From contig NC_067206.1 of the NCBI RefSeq assembly GCF_026262505.1, positions 1 to 64,000 of the forward strand: DNA of 64,000 nt, read 5' to 3'. Positions 40,395 to 51,956 of the stretch are shown here, piece after piece. Position numbers and translations under genes: made by a program. Positions within the stretch are counted from its first letter, which is position 1; every line of letters begins with the position of its first letter. Source of the stretch: Trichomonas vaginalis G3. Taxonomy: Eukaryota; Parabasalia; Trichomonadida; Trichomonadidae. The notes beneath the pieces are model-generated. The model ran no database searches. It had not been told where the DNA came from and saw only the letters and a program-made list of their open reading frames with translations.

Positions 40395-41241
40395 ATGCTT
40401 TCAATAGAAAAAGAAAATTCAAGAGTTGCTACAACTAAACCATTAGATGAACTTTTTACGAATGTCGGTCAAAAGTTTGAGACAGAGACCGTAAAGCATG
40501 AAGGCTATCGTTTTGACTACCCACTAAGATGGTTAAGAGACCCATCCGTCACAAAAGCTATTGGCTTTCGTAGAATGAAGTTCATTTCAGAAGCCATACA
40601 TGGTTTCCCATTTACGGTCGGTTTGAAGTTCGATACTATAACAAAGAAAAACGTATGTATGAGAAATTTGAACAGGGAAAACTTTTACAAGTTAGTTTGC
40701 TTGTAAACTTAGAAACAACTCTTCAAGCTTTTCAAGAAAAAATAAACGATATCTATATCGAATATGCAAACCAGTATAACATTGACGAAGGAGAATACCA
40801 TCTCGATATTATTTATGACAGGAAAAATGCAACTGTTAAAATCAATAAAATAGAAGACCTTGGAGAAAACGTTTATATTTCTACAAAATATAACAACTTG
40901 GCATGGTATAGATTTATGAGGATGTTAAATCAGCCTGCAGCATATCCAGTACACCCGGACTATTATGAAGTCGAAAACCCTAATGGAACATATGAAAATG
41001 TTTTCGACCAAGATGCTATTATTGTTCATGCTTCATTTTCTGGCGCCCAAAACTCTTCTTATGCTTGGCAAATGACTTTTACGAAAAACCTACAAAGTTA
41101 TACGAACCACCAAGTGGAAGTATTTCAGACTTTCAAGTATGGTTTACTACAGATGGAAGAAAAAGAATAATTCCATTATACCATGCGTTTTACTTAGAAC
41201 TTAGTTTCATATACAACTACTATCGAACGGTAAAAATATAA
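40395..41241 (+). pseudogene. Polinton 1: virion-type protein, second paralogue, broken
   Basis: Starts MLSIEKENSRVATTKPLDEL, 18 bases from the divergent fibre gene. Shares with the 286-residue protein at 35181-36041 the YRFDYPLRWL block, a FDQDAIIVHASFSG block and the final YLELSFIYNY. It is the less well preserved of the two. Function as for its paralogue. Confidence 0.55.
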
Positions 41242-41486
41242 TTTTTAATACGGTGAGGTGTTGGATTTGGTTGCCAACTAGACTGTGGTGCAGGTTCAGG
41301 CTGTTGTATAACAGGAGCTTGTTCTTCTGGTTCAGGGTCTTTAGGTATAATACCAACAAACTGACCTACTCTTTTACCAATATTTTTGACTCCGTTCCAA
41401 ATTCCTCTTCCTACGGTTTTTATTCCATTCCATATACCTCTTCCAACATTTCGAAAGAAGTTTCCAATACTACTGAAGAAACCCAT
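41220..41486 (-). CDS. Polinton 1: amphipathic 88-residue protein
   Basis: MGFFSSIGNFFRNVGRGIWN, then a doubled motif GRGIWNGIKTV and GRGIWNGVKNI, a Gly/Lys-rich helix and a Pro/Gln-rich tail (PEPEEQAPVIQQPEPAPQSS). Like the 133-residue protein it may be myristoylated and membrane-active; the double heptad would form an amphipathic helix. Whole. The role is inferred only from sequence character. Confidence 0.5.
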   Translation of the reverse strand: MGFFSSIGNFFRNVGRGIWNGIKTVGRGIWNGVKNIGKRVGQFVGIIPKDPEPEEQAPVIQQPEPAPQSSWQPNPTPHRIKNYIFTVR

Positions 41487-41504
41487 TTACTATATGTAAA
41501 AATC

Positions 41505-41864
41505 TAATGTCCGCCTAGTCTCTTACGTTTCCTGTTGAGTTCCATAGCATTCTTTAACTGGAGCTCATACATTCTGTTTCTCCTCTGGTAGAAACATATT
41601 CTGGGTCAACTCCTGTGTTCGCGTCATCTGCATAAAGTTGTTTATATCCGACTTCAGGGTTTGTATAAAACTCTTTCCATCTCATATTTGCATACCATGG
41701 TGGCAAACCTAACGCAGCTCATTTGACATGGCAGTTTGCATTTGTACATCTGTTGGCACTTGACCATAGTTTGCCATTGCAGTTTGTATTCTAACTTCAT
41801 TTGGAATATTCTCTGGTTTGGTTGTCCAGGTTGCTGTGCATTCGCTAAGTTCTGTGCGTCCATT
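41505..41864 (-). pseudogene. Polinton 1: Gln/Asn-rich protein, broken
   Basis: Starts MDAQNLANAQQPGQPNQRIF at 41864 and continues with sequence rich in Met, Gln and Tyr. No domain. It lies between two small membrane-type genes. Broken. Confidence 0.35.
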
Positions 41865-41886
41865 TAATATTAGATAAAAATATCTC

Positions 41887-42018
41887 TTACGAGTACATAT
41901 ACTGAACATTTGCAGGCATTGGTTCATCTTCATATTCTCTGTACTTTTCTGCCACGTCAAATAAATAAATGACACAATGGAAAAAACCTAAAACAAGTAG
42001 TCCTATTTCAAACCACAT
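41887..42018 (-). CDS. Polinton 1: 43-residue single-pass membrane protein
   Basis: MWFEIGLLVLGFFHCVIYLF followed by an acidic tail (DVAEKYREYEDEPM, ending VQYMYS). One hydrophobic helix (about residues 3-20) and a soluble C-terminus with Tyr residues. It overlaps the end of the methyltransferase gene by 16 bases in another frame, an arrangement common in compact viral genomes. It is whole despite its size. A tail-anchored or signal-anchored membrane peptide; function unknown. Confidence 0.5.
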   Translation of the reverse strand: MWFEIGLLVLGFFHCVIYLFDVAEKYREYEDEPMPANVQYMYS

Positions 42019-42819
42019 TTACTTACTAATAAAATTTCTTTGTTATGACACTTTCTCCAGTTTATAGGACCTCTCTCATATTCTATCTTATCGTATCTAA
42101 ACTCATAGTCATGTATGTCCTCTAACCATCTCATAACGGTTTCCAAACCACTTTTATCGGATGTAAAGTAAAAGCATGGATGGTTATGTAAAACGTCTAA
42201 AGTTTCTAAAGAGTCTCTCAAAGTCCAGTCTACTTGGTATTGAAAATCCATGTGTTATAGAACGGTGGGTCCACTATAAAGAAAACATTTTCCTTGTCTT
42301 TATATTTTTCATACAAATCTGTCCAATGACATCTCACAAACTCTATACCCTCAATATATTTTTCTATGTCCTCTTTGAAAACATTTGTATAGTTAAGATA
42401 TAAAACTTTTGACATAAGTGTTTCAATGTCATGAACTCTTATAGCACCACTATATAATAGTCTAGCAGATATACTATCCCAGTCTATATATTCTGCTTTT
42501 TTCAAAACCTCTCTCACAATTTTTTGTTATCTAATGGTATACGTTCCATCTTACCTATAGGTATCTTTTCTTTTAACTCTTTCAATATATTGTTTGTGTC
42601 TGGAATATGTTTGAGACGGTCCATATAGTTGTCGAAGTCATTGCATATAATCTTTGAGTCTGGAAATATTATATGGCACAAATGGGATATATAGAAACTT
42701 CCACCGAACAAATCTACAAATGTTAGACCATTCGGTAGTTTCTTAAGTTCTCTCAATATAATATCTTTACATCTACTCTTATTTCCAAAGAACGGTAACG
42801 GTGGTTTTGTAAAATTCAT
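42003..42819 (-). pseudogene. Polinton 1: D12-class adenine DNA methyltransferase, broken
   Basis: Start MNFTKPPLPFFGNKSRCKDI contains the PFxGxK-like motif X of Dam/D12 enzymes, then LTFVDLFGGSFYISHL (motif I, FxGxG type) and further FIVDPPFYNTW (motif IV, DPPY/F), in the right order. Such enzymes methylate adenine N6 in DNA; T. vaginalis DNA is known to contain 6-methyladenine and its Mavericks are known to carry such genes. Close to the right terminal repeat. Broken. Confidence 0.82.
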
Positions 42820-42866
42820 TTATATATAATAATAAAAATGTTTTTCCCTGAAAAGTGACAGAAAAG

Positions 42867-43050
42867 TGACAAAACATGAAAACATATATAATTTGTGAAA
42901 AGCGACACATTATATAATGTTTTCGACCCAGAAGAAGGCTTCTTCCCAGAAGCAATGGAGGAAGAAGAAGAGTCCTCCGAATAAAAACTTCATTTATACT
43001 AAACATCAACATCAGGGCTAGAAGGCACGAAGTGCCTGGAAGCCCCACTA

Positions 43051-43087
<37 letters not shown>
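42867..43087 (-). repeat. Right terminal inverted repeat of Polinton 1
   Basis: Reverse complement of the left repeat, ending in a T run of about 36 bases. Only one hairpin module (GGCACGAAGTGCC) is present. The middle part (about 42915-42985) differs from the left end, and is replaced there by the second hairpin module. Confidence 0.88.
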
Positions 43088-43088
<1 letters not shown>

Positions 43089-44083
43089 CATTTACTGTCG
43101 AAAAAGGTGCAACAATTTTTATTTCAATTTTGATGTCCGAACGATTAAAGAAATTGTTTGCAATTTTTTAAATTCTCATGAACAACTTCAAGCGGATTTT
43201 TCTCAGTAATAAAACTCCAAACTTCTCTTAATTGTGGAGAGAAATTGAAGTTTTCTTCATGCATAGTAGTTTAGTACTTTGTATTTACATTAATGTCAGA
43301 AACAGTGTTGACATATATGCAATTTAAAATCGATTCCATTTATACTTAATAATAATATGTCCAATTGTTCTATTCTTTCAAAATATAAAGCTCTACAATG
43401 GAAATTGTATAGCTTAAAATTTAATAATCTGCCCCGATACTTTGAACGATGAAAATCGTAAACCACTGCAATAAAATTAATCCTCAATTGTTGTATATAT
43501 TGATATCTTACTCTCGTAAAAATCTGCAAGACCGTTTTCGCGAAAAAGTCATTTTACATACATGCGTTACTTAGTTAGGCGATTGTTCTAACCTCAACAA
43601 TAAAAATAATGCAAAATACTGAAAGTCTAGATATAGTTAATAGACTCCAAATATTGCTGCTGCGCTTAAAACAAGATTTAACAAATTTGTCGATATTCAC
43701 TCAACAAATTGAAATTTCATCAATAAAGCAAAAACAAAATGAGTTACAAACGGGAACATGACGAATTTATCTACTAAAAACTAATTTTTAACTAATATAC
43801 AACAAAAATTCACGATTAATCCCCGAATTGCAACAAATAACTTAAAGATATTGTTTTACGTTGCTTACAAAAGTAAACTACATAAAGTTTTTGAAGTAGA
43901 ACCTTTTAAATACGCTCAAATAAAAATCTATTCTAATACCTTTTCTCTTTTTTTAAATAAATATATTCTCATTCATTCCCTAAAACAAACCATTATATGA
44001 ATATCATGAAATATGTCAATAAATATAAATTATAATAATAATCCAAAATATTCATATCAGATATGGGAAAAAAGACATATTTT

Positions 44084-47000
44084 GGAACAAGCATCAAAAA
44101 TAAATAATATTTGTAATTCCAAAATTTTTTCATTTTGCAAATTTTCATGGAAAATTCATATTTCTTCTCTTCATTTTCAAATTTTTGAATTTTTTTTGGA
44201 ATTTTGAATGAAGAATTGAGAAACCTAATATAGATGGTTGTTATCTCATATGTGAATATGTTCGTTTTATTTCACAATTTGGAATTTTCTCATATTTTCT
44301 GGTGAAATTGAGTTTCTATCACAAGTTTAGATAGCATATTTAAGGACAGATTACATGAATTTATATTTTCATCAATATGGTATATTGAAATAGGAGATGC
44401 TCAATATTACAATGTCTTTCTTAGAATTCCAAATGTATTCAAATTTCCTGAAACTACAATTTCTGTAGTTACTAGCTACATATAGGAAGCAATGCACAAA
44501 TGTCTAGTAGATGGTATATCATTTTATCTCGCAAAATGAGTATCTTAGGAAAAATTCTAGATACTTTTTCAAAACATACAATAACGCAAGATCTATTCTG
44601 TAAAACCGATTAATAGTACAAATATGTTTATTTGCAAGTCAAAGAATCAAATGTTAATTTTAATAATATTTCCTCGAAATCCCTCTTGCAGTTTTCTTCC
44701 ATTCTTCGTCTATTAGTCACCGAGTACCTACATAGTCTAAATCCATTACCAAAATCAAGAAAGCATCGTTACGATTTTGTTGACCTACCTTTATTTTAGT
44801 GGGTATTATTCTGGCCAATGCCCATTTTTAAACGATTTAATATTGACCATATCAATAGCCGACTCAATGTAAAAATTTAGATATTATTTTTTTCGTTATT
44901 CAAACTTTGATAAATTTTAGTATAATGAATGATTTTGTTTCGTGTATGATAAAGAAATGAAAAGCTTAATTAATATCATTTTGCATTTTTTCAAGAATGT
45001 TAGAGTACATCTACATTAAAAAATCGGATTCGAATTGCGATACTGCATCAAATTGTTGCACATCTGATAAGGATCTCAAAAGAGTAAAGTTAATTTTTTT
45101 GTGTTTTTTTAAATCTTTGAACTCGAGGATATCTTAAGTTTTGAGAAAGGTACATTCACTATTTTTGACAAAATTTTAAATTTTCATGGGGTTGTAAATC
45201 TTATAATAACTAGATGAATAAGGAATGAATCCCAGTATAATGTGCATCATTATATTAAACACTATATGTAAGGCTAATGATTCTATTAACACTTATGAAG
45301 ATCTATAGTATTTGAGCAGATAAATTTGATAATTTCCAAAACTCTTATATTTCAAAATTAAAGTGTGCGAATGCATTTAAATGAGAGCAAAAAGAGATTG
45401 ATGCTGTTAAAACTAGGTGTTAATTTGCAATTATTTCGCATCACAAGAACTACCCAGTAAATTCGGCTATCTTTCTTTGCAATTATTCTCCATTATACAT
45501 ATAATATAATGGTTAAGGTTTGAAGAAAAGTTACTAGAGAATTATTGACTTTTGAAATAATGCAGAATTTTACTTGAAGAAATCATTAATTTATGAGTTC
45601 CAAATTGCTAAGCATGACGAAGGATCATTAAATTTGCTACAATTAAATACACTTATTGCAGAATTAAGATTTTTGAAATTAAAAGTTTGAAATATTGCCT
45701 TTTTGAATAAAAATTTAAATTTTATTATATAATCATGATAATATCTTATAGAAATTAAAAGAAAATATTTTAAACCATTCAAATATTTTGAATGTCTTAT
45801 CAATTTAAAATATTAAAAGATAGCTTGATTTTATCATCATTAGTTGTTATCAAAGTTTTCTTCTTTTGATGAACAACAGTAAATGATTTGTTAATTACTT
45901 GTCTTCCTTTTTCGCAGCAAAATCGACAGTTATGATGATAATCTTGCTGTCAATTTTGAAACTCTCTGATTTACAAGTAAGCATTCCTTTGGAAAAGCAG
46001 TCCTATTCTGTTTTCAAGATATTTTAAAGCCTCCATTTCATACAATGCGCAGATCTATTCGAAATTGCAAGAACTCTCAAGAAAAATGCAGCAGCAAAGA
46101 AGATTCCATAGTTTCTAGCATCAAAAATTTACAACCTTAATACAACAGTTAAAGAGAAGCTCGAAAAGAAAATATTTAACCATAAAGCTGGAAACCATTC
46201 GATATCTACTATTGGATCTAATAAAAAGTTAATTATAACATATTTAACATGCTATTTGTTGACTTTGTTCCATTATATTACCATATATATCTTTTTGAAA
46301 TCTAAAATATTTTTACGATTTTAACCATGTGTTGTTGAAACCATATATCAATCTTAGCTAAAGTATAGTTTATGAGTCTGTCACCATCTAACGTATGAAT
46401 TTTCAAAAATGTCAAATATGTTCATTTTTTCTGTAGATTCAGCCATAATTTCACGTTGTTATACTATTCAACTATTATTTAATATTTTTATCGATTTAAA
46501 TATATGATGAGATGCTTAGTTCTCCTGGAAATCGATTTTTAATCGCAATTTTAACTTTCCAAAAAAAATTCAAAAATAAAAATCCCTCTCAATTTTCTAA
46601 GTTTTATAACTCGCCAAATCTCTAGCCAAATTTTTTTTGGCCCGTATAAATATTGTTAGGCACTATATAGGGATGCTATTTATCCTATTTTCATCCCATT
46701 TTACTGTTATTGCCTAGTGAATGTACCTTTGTATAGTTAGCCACGCATGACTCATTTTTGATTTAAATCTTTATTGAAAACTGCCGATCATACAAAATTT
46801 TCAATTATCAGAAATTTTATGGAACAGTTTATACAAAGAGGTAGGGCAACGATAGAAAATTTTTGGAAAAAAAGTTCGGAGATCTTAAACGTATCATATT
46901 CCCTGCATGGTTTGGTATCTTCCGCCATTCGTTGTGCCAAACATATTGACACTTTCCAATAATTAATTTATGGTATGAGTCACAGAGTTAGATTATAAAA

Positions 47001-50000
47001 AGAAAGTAAATAATTGCAATTAGAAATCATATATGTCGGAAATCAAATGTTGATGAGCAGAAACCTTTTACTCATCATAAAAGAGATAAATCACTAAAGA
47101 TTTGTATACATTAAAATTTGATATTTGGTGCTCGAAAACTGTCTGATGGGACTCCTCCAAAATGAACCAATCTATCGCTGAGGACCAAATTAGATGATGT
47201 GGATGGTGTATTCTCTAATTCTAACTTAGGAAGAATGGGAACAAAACGAATGACGACAACAACATGTCAAACATAGATTAAATATCTATGAATCAATAAA
47301 GTATACGTGCATTGAAGGTGATAACGATCACTTGAGGCTTATAACTCTTTGACTAAATTATGCAATAATTAAATATAATCATTTTTATATTTTTATACTG
47401 ATGGTAATTAATATACTATCCTGCTTAATAAATGGTATGATCAAATTTGTTTGAAAATTTAATTATGTATATGAAACTATGTCTTCTATATAAAAATCAA
47501 AATTTTCGGACGAACCTAGATTGAACCTTTATGAAAATCTATCATTTTTGTTAATTGAGTTAATATGAATCTTTTACATATGTATATATAGCATTGATAG
47601 CTTATATAATCATGGTTTATTCCATATTAACATATTTTTTCAGTTAAATTTGTTAATAATATCATGTAACAAATTAATTCAAGATTAGAATGTCTACAAA
47701 ATGCTAACAAATAAGAACAAAATACGATTTCTCGACTTAAATTTTAATATGGAGTAGTTTTTCGTTTAAATCTAATTAAAAATGAATAAAAACTTATCTT
47801 GTACTATTTTCATTCAAAGATTTTAATAATGTAAATCATGCATTTTCATAATTCAGTACAGTTCTTTTTAGAATTAAAGTTGATGAGGATGATATTTGTG
47901 ATTTAAAATAATTTGTTAATGTTCACCTTTTATTCATCACCTTGTGGTATGCCCTAAAGCAATAGCATTATCAATTCTGCTGAATTGATCAACTCAAAAT
48001 TCCAAAAAAAATTCAAAATTTCAAAAAAAATTAAACAATTTGAATTTTCACATGAAAAAATCAATTTCGAAAAAAATTTGGAAAATCAAAGTATTTGATA
48101 ATTAGTCAAATAATCAATTTACATCGTTTTTACTCATAAAAAACAACTAATTTTTGATTTTGATATCATATTTGATAAATACTCATTCCAGAGTTGACGT
48201 AATGTATTAATTATTGTTAGAGATATTGCTTTCGCAGCAAAATTCTTATTTCATGAAAGAAAAAAAAATGATTTTATTCCAACAAAAACAAGTAAACAGA
48301 TGAATGGAAACGTACTATATTTTCATAAATGTAGTAATCAGCGTGTCAGCTTTTGTTTATCATGTTCGAGTCAAAATGTATTAACTTGTAATAAGAAATA
48401 TTCGAAGATTATATGAAGTATTGAGCATTCTTTGTAGAAATATTTGTAATTCATTACTAACATATATAATAAAGTTGTTTTTTTTTCCTTATTGCAATAA
48501 TTTTGTCTGATTTTAATAACTTTTCATGTATACGAGTTGTGTGAATATGCATCATAATATGCGTAAATATACTTATTTGCGACGAATAATGTGGTTGCAT
48601 AATGGAGGTGCTAAATTTTGATTTTTAATATGGGGCTTTGGTATGTATAATCATGTTCTTATCTCAACGTAGGAGTATTGGTGCAATATGATTAAAATTT
48701 ACGAGGTTGATCTTAAATTGAATAATTCTGGAGTATAAATCACAATGCAGCTAATTCTATGTTAAAGATAGATACAGATTGTAGTAATCAATTAGGGAGT
48801 ACAAATTCATTCTTTCATTTCTGTCGTATTGAGCAGAAAGGAAGAGATCATAACCCTAGGAAAAAAAGCCCAAATTTGTCACTTTTCATAGTACGTTAAA
48901 CTCAATTCGCTCGGCGAATGCCGAGCACACGTACTCATCATTCAACATAATATTCTCATTCTTTGGTTATTATAGTGCCAGACAACACAAGATTTCAAAG
49001 AATTACTTGAGTTTTCAATTAATCTTAATCCGATTTTAGATTTATCGAGAACTCCATCATCACAATTACATACTTCAGTGCGGTAACTACAATTATCCAT
49101 ATACAGAAGGAAGTTCTTTTCGAACAACTCATTTGGAGTCTGTTTTGGAAAGAACTTCTTTCTGTCCGACTTAATTTCATAGTTCCTGATCAACCAAAAG
49201 ACAGAAACCACACACTATCTACTTAGGAAAGGAGTTCTTTCTAAATCTTCCTTAAATTGAGATTTTACGAGAGATAACCCTTCTATTGCACTTAAAAATG
49301 AACATTTTGATATCTTTAGTATCACACATGGTCATATATAGTATTTCATCTACATGAATACATTCATCTTTCGAAGTCTCTCATTAAATGGGAGGCTTCG
49401 AAAGATGAATCGTTTTATTCATACAACTTTAAATCTCGAACACATTTAGAGAGTGAGTATATCATTTTATTCTTGTTTTGAGTTTATTCTGATTCAAAAT
49501 TGCAGTGAAAACAGAAGTTCACACATCATATCTGAATGTGAGCTCATCTATACTTCTACGATCTCAATACCTCCACTCTAAGCATAAGAGGTGAAGTTAT
49601 ATAAAAATTATCAGATGCGTTGAAGTCTCAAAAGAATTGCCTGAATGCTTGTTTCATATTTGTCCAAGTAGTTTCAATGAATAAATGTATTGTTTTTTAT
49701 AATTTCGATTTATTTTTAGAAAATATTCAATATAAACCTTTATTGTGTTATTTACATCTCATAAATTCTCTGTCTAAATCATATAAAAGCGCGTTTTACC
49801 CCTATGAATCAAGAAATTCATTCAATATTCATGGTATATTTATTAAATTTATACGATTTACTAATAATCAATATTATATCCTCATAAATAGCAATATATT
49901 TTGGTAATCTATGATAATCATATACAATATTTGAAATCAAATTTTCATTAGTTTAGGTTCCTTGTTAATAGTAAACCATTATATTTATTACTAATAATAA

Positions 50001-50255
50001 AATCTATGTGTCGTATTGAAATTCAATAAAATTACTTATTCGGTCCAAAAAAACAAATTAGATAAAATTTTTCTTTTTTTATGTAATTTTTGTTTTTCAT
50101 TTTTCTCAAGATCCTAAGTTATGTTCTAACTTTTGACATCATATCCTATCATGCTAGGCTATATATTATAGCATATCCAAAAGGCAAGGAAATCTATCAG
50201 AGAAGCCTTTTTGACCTATCGTTGCCCTACCTCTTTATACAAACAAAGTCTTAAA
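44084..50255. other. Long gene-poor AT-rich tract (copy B)
   Basis: Same content as 5204-11379: no convincing gene, the inverted repeat pair (about 46833 and 50238), the decayed GT61 5' flank (about 47751-48866), the GC-rich hairpin 48909-48926 and the hairpin 49362-49410. Minor indels occur mostly in homopolymer or short repeat tracts. Confidence 0.6.
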
Positions 50256-51674
50256 TTATGAAGAAGCATTAACAACAAAAGTATCATTTCTAAAATTAAA
50301 TTTAAACCAATTCATGAAATCGGTTATATTAATATTATAGTTGATCTGATCACTTATTGTATAGTATCTGTAAAAATCTTGGTGTAAGCATTCTGTGTTC
50401 GTGTACATAGCCAAGTGTGCAAATGACATCGATCTTGGACCAGTTTGTTCTGGGTAATATCCGTTCTCTTTGACAGGAAGCATTTCCACAATTGTTGTAT
50501 TTGTTCCAGAAAAGAATTGGTTATAAAAAGCTCCTCCATGAGGCCCAATTATGTATCTCGCGGTACTGAATTTATTGATTAGTGCTGAAAGTGTCTTTTC
50601 TGGAGAATTTTGATCGTGAATGATGACGTTTTCGGATCCGAAGATTTTACTGAGATGAGGGACAATGTCATGGAGATTTTGAATGATTCTACTACCTCTT
50701 CCGCCACTCCCTTTGCCTCTTGGCAGTAAAATGACTTTAGAACGTTCAGCTATCGGTATCCTCATTAGCTCCTGGTACCAGTCGAAGAAATAATGATGGA
50801 CAACTCGAGTTGCAGTGCACATGATAAGTAACTCGGCACTAACTTGCTTTCCATCGCTTTGACAGTTCTGGCGCGACTTGTAGCCGAGTTTTTCTAGAGT
50901 TTCTATCGTTACTGGATTGCAGGCTGTAGAAACAACAGTTATCATTTGGGGAGAAATACCTGTGGCGAGAGAGCCAGCGGCGTAATGCGGTAACCCGTTA
51001 TCAAAAAAGTGTTGGAAGTAGTTTATCTGATGGCTGCCGACAACTAAGGCCGTTCCTTTGATTTCTGGATTATTAACGGTCGTAGGCCATTTGCAGAAGT
51101 TTAGATGATGAGAAGAGTTGCTTTTGCGACAAGAATGAGCATTAGAAAGTGATGAAATTCCATTTTTAACAGTCCATACAACATCAATATGCGGAATATG
51201 GAAATCTGAGTAATGTATATGATTTTCCTCTTGTTTCCAGAAAAGGTCTGTCTGTTTCGGAGTTAGACCTTTCGGAATGTAACTGTCAAATGGTGGGAGA
51301 TAAAGGAAATACTCCTTCATGAATCCACTATCGAATACTGTAACAAAGATTTTGTGGCCAGCACTAAAGAATGTTTCTTCTGTTCTTATTGCAGAAAAAT
51401 TATGAAGAACCTTTATTCCAGGATGGATTTGAAGTTCATGAACGCCCGCATCGTTTTGTGTGAAGTTAATATTACTGAAAGCATCGATAAATTGTTCCTG
51501 CTCCAATTGAAACATAATTGTTAGATTTAGATTTTGTTCTAATAGATAATCCACAAATATGAAGGCAAATATTAAATAAATAATGCAAAAATTCTTTACT
51601 GCACCGTAGTATAATCTGCTTAAGCTATTATGCCGATTCTCTTTGAAATAGCTCGAGTTAATAATAAGATTCAT
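50256..51674 (-). CDS. GT61/DUF563-type glycosyltransferase (copy B)
   Basis: Encodes the same 472 residues as 11380-12798, including the membrane anchor at residues 28-46 and the GPHGGAFYNQFF motif. Because no residue has changed between copies, either the duplication is too young or selection keeps both. Both copies keep the same upstream sequence, so dosage of this enzyme may be doubled. Function as for copy A. Confidence 0.88.
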   Translation of the reverse strand: MNLIINSSYFKENRHNSLSRLYYGAVKNFCIIYLIFAFIFVDYLLEQNLNLTIMFQLEQEQFIDAFSNINFTQNDAGVHELQIHPGIKVLHNFSAIRTEETFFSAGHKIFVTVFDSGFMKEYFLYLPPFDSYIPKGLTPKQTDLFWKQEENHIHYSDFHIPHIDVVWTVKNGISSLSNAHSCRKSNSSHHLNFCKWPTTVNNPEIKGTALVVGSHQINYFQHFFDNGLPHYAAGSLATGISPQMITVVSTACNPVTIETLEKLGYKSRQNCQSDGKQVSAELLIMCTATRVVHHYFFDWYQELMRIPIAERSKVILLPRGKGSGGRGSRIIQNLHDIVPHLSKIFGSENVIIHDQNSPEKTLSALINKFSTARYIIGPHGGAFYNQFFSGTNTTIVEMLPVKENGYYPEQTGPRSMSFAHLAMYTNTECLHQDFYRYYTISDQINYNINITDFMNWFKFNFRNDTFVVNASS

Positions 51675-51956
51675 TTAAAAAGGGAGTAGGTGACAAAAGT
51701 GCATACTCTTAAATTAACCTTAAATGTTGATTTTTCGATATTTTCGGTATTAACCTTATTGTAAATTTTTCCGGTGATAAATTTATCACACTGAGGTTAT
51801 TTTTCCGGTGAGATTTTTAACCTTGATTTAATGAAATTAATATATATAAATTTTATTATTTTTAATTTCGAATGAGTATAATAAAATATTTTTATGTGTT
51901 TTTGTTTTTGATGTGATTTGAATTTTGTTAACTCTTTTCAAAATCACTTCATTTTT

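Larger units (their letters stand above)
19721..43087. mobile_element. Polinton/Maverick element 1, full length, broken
   Basis: A 23.4-kb element inserted in copy B of the duplication. The target duplication is TCATTT (19715-19720 and 43088-43093), the 6-bp size known for Polintons, and the empty site is visible in copy A at 191-196. Terminal inverted repeats of about 220-240 bp begin with a run of A. Parts include capsid protein, packaging ATPase, integrase, superfamily 3 helicase, KilA-N protein, HNH endonuclease, adenine methyltransferase and a phage-like fibre. No DNA polymerase B was seen. The ends look whole; the coding part is broken in roughly 15-20 places. It is recent by its position (after the duplication). 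Confidence 0.92.
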
